64,000 bases of DNA, taken from positions 992,001 through 1,056,000 of the forward strand of contig WIUZ02000001.1 of assembly GCA_015956445.1 (NCBI GenBank), written 5' to 3'. Origin of the DNA: Thelephora terrestris (taxonomy: Eukaryota > Basidiomycota > Agaricomycetes > Thelephorales > Thelephoraceae). Of the stretch, positions 27,599 to 39,849 are shown one piece after another. The position numbers were made by a program, and so were the translations under genes. The notes beneath the pieces were generated by a model. It saw only the letters and a program-made list of their open reading frames with translations. It had not been told where the DNA came from and did no database searches. How positions within the stretch are numbered: position 1 is the stretch's first letter; the number at the start of each line of letters is the position of its first letter.

Positions 27599-30153
27599 AG
27601 CAGGTGAGTTTAGAGGGAGAAGAGCTGGGTTTTCGAAGATGTGCGGTGGATTTGGTCGGATGTTACTTGTCAAACGCAAATGCGTTCGGTGCATTGTCGC
27701 GGTTTTCGGACTCCGATCAACTCCGCGGCCTGCTCTGGCGAGAGCCACCACCAGATGAGGTCGGCGCACATCTGGGAGAACATCCTTCGTTGGTCTCGGA
27801 TATCACACTGGGCGACGCGTTTGGGTTTGAAGCTTGCAGAATCGCAGTTTCAGGTAATGGCAGCAGAGACTGACGTTTGGTGATGATCAACCTGTAAATA
27901 TTAGATCAATACGGGACTCAGGGTTAACTGTTTCGACTGTCTCGTCGACTCCGGATCCTTGCGGGGGGAGCGCGCCTGGTTTTAGGCGACCGCATTTACC
28001 TTGGGGTCTCCCATGCTTCTGCCAAACCATTCACTCGTTCTTTGGGTGTCGTACGCACCCTGAGAGCTCTGGACCCCAGAGATGGCGAACTGTCATGTCA
28101 TCTGTCGTTTCGGTCGGTCCCATCCTTTGCTTGTAGCCTGTCGGTTGTTGACTCAGCCGGCGCCGGTATACATGATCACGACAGATTCCATTGCTCCCAC
28201 ACCGTCCTGTTGGGGGCCTGTTCGTTGACGTTGTCTAGCCCGCTCATCTACTCACCATCTCTTCCATTACCACCGTCAACAGCTGACCGGACATTCCCAA
28301 GCCCCTATCAAAAGGTGGTGCGCTCATCCACACATGCGATGATATTCCTGCCCGGGTGCGTTCGAGTATTCAATCCTTCCCTCGGTCACGGATCAGTTTT
28401 TTTCCATTCTCTTGCACGGAGATCCTCCTATAGATCGGGAGGTATTTGCCGACACCCAATGAACGAGCGTCGGTTCTCCCGACGGTAGCTTATGATAACT
28501 CAGAAGTGAATTATATTCACTCACATCGTCGCCTCTATCCATAGTTCTTCTACCTCCCCGATATCCAACCCGCCGGCCGCACTCAGACCGTGAATGATAT
28601 GAATCAGCAACCGTCACATTCGACTCCCTTGGGCGTGAAGACGTACCTGGAAACCCGAGCAGACAATGGCGCCAATCTACTACGAAACCGGTGCCGAATA
28701 AGTACTCACAAAAACGTGGATGAACAAAAACTCTTCACAATCACACGTGGAGTTGAAGAATGCAGGGATCCATCATGATACTAGTGCCCGTGACTTTGGC
28801 GTGGTGGTAGCATGATCGGATTGTCGGAATGGTGAGGGAGTCTTCCGAATTCCACGTCCTGCCACTCGTGCTGCAAGTTCCGGTGCCTTTCGGATGCCAT
28901 AATAACAGGGCGTGGCGTCCATGCTAACAATGGGCTTTGGGTGCACACGCTCGGGAACGTCGTCGGAACCTCTTGGTCTGTCCCCTTTCGTTCTTCTGTG
29001 CCAGACTAGGACAAAGTTGGACTGGCGTTGGCTCACACGGCGTGGAGACAACTGACAGCGCAACTGTGCCCCGCGTGTCGTGTGAAATTCACGAGAAGTT
29101 ACTCCCATGCAGAAAGGGGAAAGTCTAATATGCGCAGGGAACTCGGTTCGCTCTTTTGCGTTCCATTTCTATCAGAAAAAGTCGAGTTAAATTTGGTCAG
29201 ATATCGTGGCACCGACCTGTGAGAAAATAATTCTCTATTTTAATTTAACTCCTTTTCCCCGCTGTTCGGTGGCACGGTGGCGCCTGTACGGAGCGCTCAA
29301 ACACGGTCGGGTATTCCCGATTTCCGAGAACGAGGTATCGGAGGTCGTTTCCAACGCGATGGACGTTCTCGATGGCTTCACTTCACCACAGCGACCGATG
29401 CGGGCGGGAGGGGGTTGCGCTGTGCGACCTTCGTCAAGGCGGCTGAGTTGCAGTTTCGCCTTCCTCAAGCCTAAAAGAATTGACCGGAGCCACTCTCTTC
29501 GAAATTTGAAATGTAAACATTCCAGAAAACTGGATCAAGCGTTCGGTCGGGTCTATGCCTGAACTTGCTTTAGGGAGGTGCGGTCCGAGCCTGCGGACTT
29601 GCCGTTTCCCATGCACCTCGACCGACGTCAACCGCCAAAAATCCCACACCACTGCACCCGACGCCAAGGCAAAAACGACCTCCGGGCGTCTGGTAGCAGC
29701 GCCACGAAGACTCTCAGCCATGTTGTGGTATCACCCGTTTACCCGCCGCAGCGCCGCCGATCGTGGAATGTTCATTGCAGAACTCCTCAAATCACAAAGC
29801 AGATCCGCCACTTTGGCGCAAAGCAGGGACAAAGGGTCGCACACCGGTCCACAATCGGAGATGGGAAATTTTGTGGGTATTAGGAATAACGGTAGCGGAT
29901 TACTGGATATCTAATATTCTAACGGATTATAAAGGGTAAACGATACGCACAGAATTAGGAGGGGGACGAAGCTAGCGAGGGATGCGAGAAAGGTACAACA
30001 GGACAATGATGGGGTGTGCGATTCACAACAGCGCATAAAACTATAAGAGCGAACGGAGAGGGGATGTGACACGATAACAAGAGTTCATTGGGTGCGTGGG
30101 TGCAAGGCCTTTGCAGTTGGTAATGGCGTAGATAGGATCATCCACATAAGCGG
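27599..30153. other. Gene-poor stretch of 2.5 kb
   Basis: No recognisable protein, tRNA or transposon was found here. Open frames of 60-150 codons (for example 28042-28488 plus, 29434-29721 minus, 29555-29914 plus) occur on both strands. They overlap antisense, are low in protein-like composition and have no family resemblance. The stretch must include the SCD6 promoter, with an ACGCGT at 27815-27820. It is several times longer than other gaps here, so a non-coding RNA or a decayed element could be hidden in it. Confidence 0.5.
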
Positions 30154-30812
30154 TCAGAACGGAAACCGCACGTCCGCCTTAATTGGTCGGGACTGAGACG
30201 ACGCAGGTCTCGCATGTCCTTCGGTGCTGGAAACCAATCAGCAACGCTGATTTCAATCCCAATCACAGACGAGACTCACTCTGAATGTTCGTCGGGTCGA
30301 TAGAATCTATCTTCCCGCGTGCAGTGGCGTCGACTGGGCAATGGAGAGAGATCCTGCGACGCATCTGGTTTGGTCAGAGGTTCGGCGGACTTCGAGCGCA
30401 TTAATGGAGGCTGAGTGGGTTTTGCGAGCAATGCGGCAGGATCTCTCCCTTCCATCAGTTCGTTCAATAGCTTGGGATCCATGATAGGGCGCCCGACAAG
30501 ATCGGCCTGTCGGTTGAGATCAACACGATGCCCCGAACAGATGGAGGAAGTGGAATGCACCGTTAAGCTCGGACGTGGATCGCTTGTGCATTCTGCCGGC
30601 GAGGAGGTGGAGGAAGAGGTCGTGCGGGTGTTCGTGGAGGATGTGTCGAGGGCATGAAGGGATGTTTGCGAGCTGGATGCTTCGGAGCTGGATCCGGAGA
30701 AGAACGACGGCGTCACCTTTCTCTGAAAGCGGCTAAAGTTCATCGAGGGGAACCCTCGGAGCGTCCTGGGCTTGTGTGCGGGAGTCGAGGGGGTTGAGCT
30801 CGAATGGATCAT
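30154..30812 (-). CDS. Hypothetical Ser/Thr-rich protein, two exons
   Basis: No family is recognised. The start at 30812 gives MIHSSSTPSTPAHKPRTLRG. The protein is disordered and Ser/Thr-rich (SGSSSEASSSQTSLHALD) with a more ordered block VDLNRQADLVGRPIMDPKLL and NELMEGRDPAALL. The first exon ends at RPDEHS with a GTGAGT donor. Splicing to an acceptor near 30236 continues DTEGHARPASSQSRPIKADV to RFPF* at 30154-30156. The consistent frame over 180 codons and the clean splice support a real gene. The SKSAEPL and KPTQPP pieces suggest a regulatory or signalling scaffold, but that is a guess. It is divergent from the PDH E1-alpha gene. Confidence 0.5.
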
Positions 30813-31310
30813 GGCGTTTACAGAGAGCGGGAGGGGGCGAGGAGGAGCGTTTGGAGGAATGCTGTCGATCCTTATATATCACAATCGCAATCAGTCTATG
30901 CGTGGTCATGATGGTGAGAAACAACGGATACGAAACGACCGACGCGTTTCATCATCCCGTCATCCCGACGCCCTCGAAGGCTCCAAGCTAGCGCTCGAGA
31001 ACTCTGAAACAATTAACTAAAATATTAAATAAAATAATTAAATAACCCACCCTGTTGTTCCCTCGACCGTCCCCTCCTCTGCGTTCGCGAATTTTTTGGG
31101 CGGGTTGCACGCCACAGCCGCGCAACGTGTTTGCGAATTGAAATGGGTTTGACAAAAGTCCTGCGAACGTAAATCCTTCCGGACTGTTTAGGATCCCGGG
31201 AGATGTCGGCGTGATGCGGACGTGTGACCATATCGTGACCGAAACCCCAGCAGTTCCGTTCGTGAACGTATCCCCCCAACCCATCCCTCGTCCCTCCCTT
31301 CCAGCTCCAG

Positions 31311-32823
31311 ATGGCTTCTCTGGCTACCCTATCGCGTCGTGCTCCCCGTCTCTTCGTGAGTCCCACTTTTTTTAGACTATATCTCTTACCAAACAGCGAG
31401 GCTGACTTTTACTCCAGCGATCCTTAACACGTTCTGTCCAGACGGTCGCGGACAGCACTCAGCCAAGGGACGCTCCGACCCCCTCCAAGCCATTCACCGT
31501 CAGGCTTCATGACGACACCTTCCAAGGGTACAAGACCGAACCCCCTTCTCTCGACGTCGAGGTCAACAAGGACTTGCTGATGGACATGTACCAAAAAATG
31601 ACCCTCATGCGCCGGATGGAAATGGCCGCAGATGCCCTTTACAGGCAAAAGCTCATCCGCGGGTTCTGTCACTTGGCTATCGGCCAGGTCCGTATCTTCA
31701 ATTTCAGCCTTTGCGCTGTCTACCACGAAACGCTGATTGCTCATGGCGCGACGCCCTTGACGCGTCACAATAGGAAGCCGTGTCTGTCGGAATAGAATCG
31801 GCTATCACTCCCGAAGATCGTGTCATCACTTCATACCGATGCCACCCCTTCGCGGTGCTGCGGGGTGGAACAGTAAAGGGTGTCCTGGCTGAGCTTCTCG
31901 GTCGCCAGGACGGTATGTCCAACGGAAAGGGCGGTTCTATGCATATCTTCACTCCTTCCTTTTTCGGAGGAAACGGTATCGTCGGTGCCCAGGTTCCCCT
32001 CGGGGCCGGTCTCGCTCTCGCGCAACAATACACCGGCAAAAACGACGTTGCTACCTTCACTCTCTATGGTGACGGTGCCAGCAACCAGGGTCAAGTTTTC
32101 GAGACGTTCAACATGGCCAAGCTTTGGAACTTGCCCTGTATCTTCATTTGCGAGAACAATAAGTACGGTATGGGTACATCGGCTGAGCGAGCTTCGGCCA
32201 ACACCGCCTACTACACTCGAGGCGATACGATCCCTGGTATCCAGGTAGGAACCGTCTCCGAGTGTTTCTTTTTGGTGCACGAGCTGATCAACTTGCAAGG
32301 TCAATGCTATGGACATCATCGCTGTCCATCAGAGCGTCAAGTTCGCGAAACAATGGGTCTCTGACGGCAAGGGTCCTCTCCTCATGGAATACGTCACCTA
32401 TCGTTATGGTGGTCATTCGTAAGTCACTCGCTCCAAAATTAGAATCCTCGATTGACGCTTCTCATCTCATTCAAGCATGTCCGATCCCGGTACCACCTAC
32501 CGTACCCGTGACGAGGTCCAGAAGATGCGCAACACCCAGGATCCCATTCGTGGTCTCCAGAAATATATCGAGGACTGGGGTCTTGCTTCCGAAGACGAGC
32601 TCAAGGCCATCGACAAGGCTTCCAAGTCCGAGGTCGAGAAGGCTACCGAGGAGGCCAAGTCTTCCCCCATACCCGACATGAATGATTTCTGGTCGGATAT
32701 TTACTACAAAGGCACCGAGCCGACCCACATGCGAGGACGAGAGAGGGAGGAGGTTAGTTCTGTCTGACCTCGTTTCACTGAATTCTCGCTGACGACAAAT
32801 CTCCGCAGGTTCACTACTTTTAG
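31311..32823 (+). CDS. PDA1: Pyruvate dehydrogenase E1 component, alpha subunit (mitochondrial)
   Basis: E1-alpha, with E1-beta, decarboxylates pyruvate using thiamine diphosphate in the mitochondrial matrix. The start at 31311 encodes a targeting peptide ([15 protein letters not shown] ... [11 protein letters not shown]) split by the first intron. The core reads [50 protein letters not shown] and KGGSMHIF. The ThDP motif is [12 protein letters not shown] to [12 protein letters not shown]. The regulatory phosphorylation loop [20 protein letters not shown] is complete, so PDH-kinase control is likely. It ends GREREEVHYF* at 32821-32823, with the last four residues on a tiny terminal exon. There are about five short introns. 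Confidence 0.97.
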
Positions 32824-33050
32824 ATGTCATTAGTTATCGATCCTGTTTCCCGTGCTTAGATTAATCCTGCCCCGGGTGGAATATAGTGGTCTGCAGCATT
32901 CTTGGAGGTTTTCACGCGCCTGAGACTCTGAGAGTTTTTTTACCGTTCCGGTAGGTATCGGTCCATTTGGCCCTCCGTTGGAGGCGTCGCCCTCCCACCC
33001 CCGAGGCACCTCCCCCATTTAAAGTGCGTCCACCCTGCCTTTGAACTTGA

Positions 33051-34864
<1,814 letters not shown>

Positions 34865-35062
34865 AGAGCAGAGTGACCCACATTGTAATCCGAAGTATAT
34901 TTCCCGAAAAGGGCGCAAAGGGAAGGTTTTGTTCCGTTACCGTCACGACGTTACTTTCTGTTACTCAGCCCGCCTCTCGCCTCTGGTCCGTTCGTCACAC
35001 AAGAGGCATAACGCTCACGCTTACATCCATAACATCAGAAAAATACAACTTTTGCCCGCCGT

Positions 35063-36185
35063 ATGAACCAGGGTCCCCATCTGCACCCAAGTAACCTCGC
35101 AACGCCCCTCACCTCCGCATCTAGGAAGCGAATGCGCGAGAACGAAACACCCAGCCAAAGAACAAAGAGGGAGAAAGCGGCAGAGAGACAGCGTAGAAAA
35201 CGCGAACGCGACAGACAGGCCGGCCTCAACTCGTCCGCCATCCAGACAGGAGAACAGCAACCCCCTATCTCCACCGTCTCTGCCCCCGATCTCCACCAAC
35301 AGGATATGTCCCCTGAAGAGATTAACCGTAGGGATCGCGTACGTGCCGCTGCCAGAGAGAGGCAACGGAAACATCGCGCGCTCGTCAAACAACGCAAGAT
35401 GCGCGAACTCGGGCTGGATCCTATGGGGAACGAGTTGATCCCCGGTATGGAGGAAGTCCAATATCGCGTTCATCCGGACGGTCAGTATGCTGTTCTACCA
35501 CCTGAACTCCAGCATGCGCCCCCGCCTCCGCCTCACGGGATGCCCGAACCACCCTTTCCCCAAGGGCAGATACCGGGTGGCCAAGCTTTTGCCTCTACGC
35601 TCCTGTTATCCTTCTCCTGCACACCTCTCCTCAAACAACACCTTTTACGTACTCTCTCAATGACGAACGAAGAACTTGCTTCATTGGAACCTATCATCGC
35701 GCAGGCATGGGATCATTGGGACCAGCAGGTGCGCATTATCAATCCACTTCGTCTCCCGAGAACGCGCCGTGGCTCATTTATTTTCTTTGGTTTTTCTTTG
35801 TTTGACGATGCGATCTTTACGCTTGCAGCGTCGAATCCACTTTGCGCAACAACACGCGGGGAAGCATCCAGATGGAACGGATCCATCTGGCCCCTTTCCT
35901 CCGCCACCCGTTGATGGGGTGTACGGGGCTGAACCGGGGCAAGATTTCCGTGCGAGGTTTCATCGTTCGCTCGTGGCACCTACTCCTTTCCGAACCTTTC
36001 CACCCGACGGGCATCACGGCCTCCAAGGCCCTTCGCCCAACGGCCATGGATCAGGGGCTACGGGTGAACCTATTGATCCTCATCTCGTGGTCATTCAACA
36101 ACCTGCGGACGGCAACAAGCTTGGAGCGCAGAGTATCGACCCCGCTCTAAGTCGAGCTAGAGTTGAGGCGGCTGGCCAGCGATGA
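35063..36185 (+). CDS. Basic, bZIP-like hypothetical protein of basidiomycete type
   Basis: The start at 35063 gives MNQGPHLHPSNLATPLT. Two highly basic, Arg/Lys-rich stretches follow: TPSQRTKREKAAERQRRKRE and INRRDRVRAAARERQRKHRA with LVKQRKMRELGL. Both resemble DNA-binding basic regions, but I see no clear leucine zipper after them. A Pro/His/Gly-rich middle (APPPPPHGMPEPPFPQGQ) follows, then MTNEELASLEPIIAQAWDHW. An intron near 35727-35828 joins the frame to RRIHFAQQHAGKHPDG and a Pro-rich tail ending RVEAAGQR* at 36185. I recall similar basic proteins annotated as hypothetical in Agaricomycetes. A transcription-factor role is an inference. Confidence 0.65.
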
Positions 36186-36558
36186 ATACGCGACCGCCCC
36201 CATCACTCAGTTGTTTCCCCTCTCCATCTCTCTGCTTGTTTTGCTGCCCCCTACTCCTCCCTCATCGTCTGCAGTCTCTCAAGTTTCATGTCGTTCTGCA
36301 ATTTCCCATCCCGTCTTATGATGCATGTGTTCTCCGGTCCTCGTTCTTCATCCCACTGAGCTCCCTCTCGTACGATCATCCTTTACCGTTCCCGTTTTCT
36401 GTCCGGCCCTCTCCTATACACTACATTACAGGACCTCGCGCCTTTTTTGTCGAATCTTTTCTGGTACCTCGGCTTCCACACATCAGCTTTTATAGTGTTC
36501 TATACGTATTCATGGCCATAGTGCAAACTCGAGCATCTACTTATATCATGTAGTCGTT

Positions 36559-39059
36559 TTGTATCAAATTTTCACGGGTGAGTGGTACCTATCCAGGTGC
36601 CCTTCCTCGTATTACTGTATGTTTCATCCGCCCAAGATGGTCGCCGTCTTTCACAAGGTCAAAAATCCGCATCCGAGGGGGGTCCCGATTAAGTGGTCAC
36701 ATGATTTGCAACAAGCGCTATGGACGAGCGAGCGTGAGAACAAGGAGCTGGGGATGATGATTGCAAAATTCCGCGAATCCGCCACTCTGCTCGCTGTTCC
36801 GAAGTCCCCTCACGTTGCGATGCCACCCAATAAGCCTCTAAATGTCGAGATACTCCGGAAGGATTTAAAATCACTTTCCGACGAAGATGTCTGGCTGGAA
36901 TATCAAGAGTACGGAGTGAAAGCGAAATCATCCACGAGCAGTTGGTCATGTTATGTGCTCGCGAAGGAAGGGGAGGTGCGTGTTATCAGCGTCTAATCAC
37001 ATTCCCGCACTTACTTGAGTTTCGACCCAGCAATTTGGAGTTCGATGCACGAATACGACAGGGAACGACATCGTAGCCCGGATTTCCGTTGATGCGTGCT
37101 ACGTTCAGCAGTACCTTCTCCGTCCTGCCGGTGTGGAAGGAGATACGGTGACATGCGACGGAACTGGATCCCACACCATGGTTTTCCGTTTAGTTTCCGG
37201 TAAGTCAACTGCTGATAACCCACACTTGGCAATTCACTCACGGACGGGTGACCCGCCGATGACTATTTGTAGCATTGACTCGTGCGGGTAACAAACATTC
37301 CCGCCCGCCGTCCGAAACCGGATGCATCAGCATCACGGTCTATCAAGTTTCCCCGGTTGGAAGTGGAATTCCTCCTCCCGAAAAACCAACGGAACAGCTA
37401 GAATTGCCGGTCAGTATGGACGGCACATTCTGGAAGCTGTGCGTCAGGTAGGTCCCAGGTCTCCTTTCAGCTGTCAGCTGTGTGTGACCGCTGTGCAGGC
37501 TCGCCGGTTGCGAAATGGTAATCGGACAACCCTCCCCTCATGCAGCGGATATAAACGCGAAGGGCTGGAAACAGGTCGCAAGGATGGACTTTAATTACCG
37601 GACAGAAGGTGGGATCCTCACGATCCATCGCATTTATGTTGTACTCATTGGGGGAACAGAGGAACTGTTCAGCGGTCGGATCAGAGGAATTGAGGTGCCA
37701 TCGAAACGGAAGCCTTCTTTTGACACCAACACGGCCTTGCCTGCAACAAAACGAAAGCGCGAGCCAACAGGGGATGATACCCCCAAAAAACGACGGGATC
37801 TGTACTCGCCCGGGTCTATCTGGAAGAAATACACTCCTTCTGCCTCAAAGTTCAGCTATCCTACTCCTAGCCAACCAGAATACAGCCCAAGCCCAGCTCC
37901 TGTGGGAGGCGTGGAGAAGCATCCCCCACCCCTACCTGCCTTATATAAGATACCAGTGGTATCGGATGGGCCACTATCTTCTGGGCAGGTTTCGACCATG
38001 CCCAAACTGAACGAGGACACTGAGGGGGTGCTTTCGGACGGGACGTCTGCGATGGACCTGGAATCACCTCCCTTCTTGCCGTGGCCAGGCGATCATACTC
38101 GTATAACCCTGGATCCCCCTGAAATCTTTCTCCAACAACCTTCCGTAGAACCTCCGCGGTCCCAACCAGAGCCATCTGTTGTTGCTCCCGCCATCACCCC
38201 TCCCCTCACTCCTCACAACAACCCTGAACCAGCAAAATCTACAGCCGAGAATGCCGATGGAACCGATCGCGCAGCCCTCACTCTCGTCACCTTCCTCGAT
38301 GATGTATCCCCGCACAGACCGATACGATTTTTAGAGAAGGACCTTCAAGCAACGGGAATCTCGACGCTTGCTGAGCTTACGGTTGTTGCTCGTCGACCTG
38401 AGGAATTCCGAACAAAAATACCCGTGCTTGCTGAACTCCGCGACCGCGATCAATATTTATGGATGATGCTCAAGAAGAAGCTTACAGAACTCCTGGAGGA
38501 GGAACCCATGGAACAACTGGACGAAAGCTTGGAGGAAAGTGATCCTGTCGGGAGGTTTACCCGCTCCCTGGGTGCAGGGGGATGCATAAACCTGGGATGG
38601 CTCGCAGAAAACCTCAGGGAGGCGGGTATCGCATCTCAAAAGGACCTGTTAGTCCTCTCTCGTAACCTGGAGAGATATGCGGAAAGTATTCCCTTCCTCC
38701 AAGTCTTTGCCACATCCAATAAATTTGGGTGGACTGTCTTTCAAATTGGTCTGGAAGGTCTTCCAGGCCGTCGAACGACACCGATTTTTAGCCAGACTCA
38801 GGATCATGGAGCAGACATGGAAGGTTACGCATATATCAAGCACTTCTTGGACACCATCGATTCGGACAAGCCACTTGGCTATCTCGCCGACGGTTTCGTC
38901 AAAGCAGGTCTCTCTGCCCAGTTTACTTTGCTCGATGTTGCGGAAGACATAAAATTCGCCGTGGGAGCCATGCCGTTCCTTCAGGATTTGGCTACAGGGG
39001 ACCAGTTAGTTTGGGCGATGATTGTGGCTGGGTTGGAAAACCTTTCGAAATCCACGTAG
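36559..39059 (+). CDS. Unrecognised protein with C-terminal triple helical repeat
   Basis: The start is uncertain: in-frame Met codons are at 36559, 36619 and 36637 (MVAVFHKVKNPHPRG, preferred). Exon 1 ends KEGE at 36975. After introns at 36976-37030 and near 37201-37275 and 37450-37500 the frame gives FGVRCTNTTGNDIVARISVD, ITVYQVSPVGSGIPPP and LAGCEMVIGQPSPHAADINA. This first half looks like a beta-rich domain, perhaps of the fungal DUF7918 type, but I cannot confirm that. A Pro/Ser-rich linker with a basic cluster (KRKREPTGDDTPKKRR) follows; it could be a nuclear signal. Residues encoded by 38280-39056 form three copies of a ~75-residue repeat. The stop is TAG at 39057-39059. Confidence 0.7.
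38280..39056 (+). repeat. Three tandem ~75-residue protein repeats in the preceding gene
   Basis: Copies are encoded at about 38280-38505, 38546-38775 and 38830-39056. Each shows an Ile/Leu-rich first helix, a Gly/Leu-Ala pair with an acidic or basic residue before an ATGI/EAGI/KAGL turn, then LxxLxxxA/S, a conserved IPVL/IPFL/MPFL, and (D/N)Q/KxxWxM/V followed by a GLE-like end. Copies 2 and 3 are closest (IPFLQVFATSNKFGW versus MPFLQDLATGDQLVW). The fold is probably all-helical. Confidence 0.75.
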
Positions 39060-39849
39060 TCTGTTTTCTAGCGTTCGCTTCGAGCCTGTGTTTTTTTTCC
39101 TTGCTGTTCTTCGCTTTCTCGTCGAGTTGTTGTGTACAATTTGCCTCGTTGATACTTTTGCGAATTGTTGGCTGCCGGTGTGTAATCTCAAGGACCGTTG
39201 ACGTTGGGAGAACGTCCCCGTGCTGATTACACACTTGAGAGATGGATTACAGACGAACATGGCGACGGGCGGCCAGGCGTTTTGTACCGACGCCTACATG
39301 GTCTCCAAGCCAGGAAACATAGCCTTAACTTTTCGTACAGAAACAATGACAATGGTCACAGACGGTCCGCGACAATCACAGAAACTAAAACAAAGCGGAC
39401 TCGAGCTATGGAGGTTGCGTTTACGGGAGAAAGATAAACGAGGAGACACGGAAAAACGAACCCGGAGAAAAATTCACAGTATACGAGAGGCGGACCGGTG
39501 CAGTCGAGCGAAGTAGAAACGGGGATAATGGTATTGTGTCCAGGGACGGGGGATCAGTCAGGTCGCAAGCGGCCAGTGATCTGGAGAGGTAATTTTATGG
39601 GGGGCCGGTTGAGATGCAGAATAAATTCATCCAAGGCCAGCCGACTTTGTCGTCGCAGCCACTGAGACTTCGGTGGTAAGTTATGGTGATGTCAGCCGAA
39701 CAGGCGACCACGGTGCCCAGAATGATTCCTCCTCATCCAAGAGCTCTTCCTCATGCGCGTCTCAATTTGTGGACTTTGAACAGTAGATTACTAACAAACT
39801 ATATCACACCTTGCACAAAACCTATCCTGAACTGTTCGAGCCCTAAGGC
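39060..39849. other. Intergenic, no gene seen
   Basis: This 790-bp gap lies between two convergent genes. Short overlapping frames at 39198-39516 have no family resemblance. Confidence 0.6.

Noticed and set aside
27815-27820. ACGCGT upstream of SCD6
   Set aside because: A single copy of a 6-bp palindrome; several isolated copies occur by chance in coding DNA of this window.
28042-28488. 148-codon plus-strand frame
   Set aside because: Low-complexity and without splice support or family resemblance.
29434-29914. Overlapping sense and antisense frames in the gene-poor stretch
   Set aside because: They are antisense to each other, with GC-rich composition that lengthens chance frames.
31831-32319. 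162-codon antisense frame in PDA1
   Set aside because: Shadow of the strongly coding sense strand.
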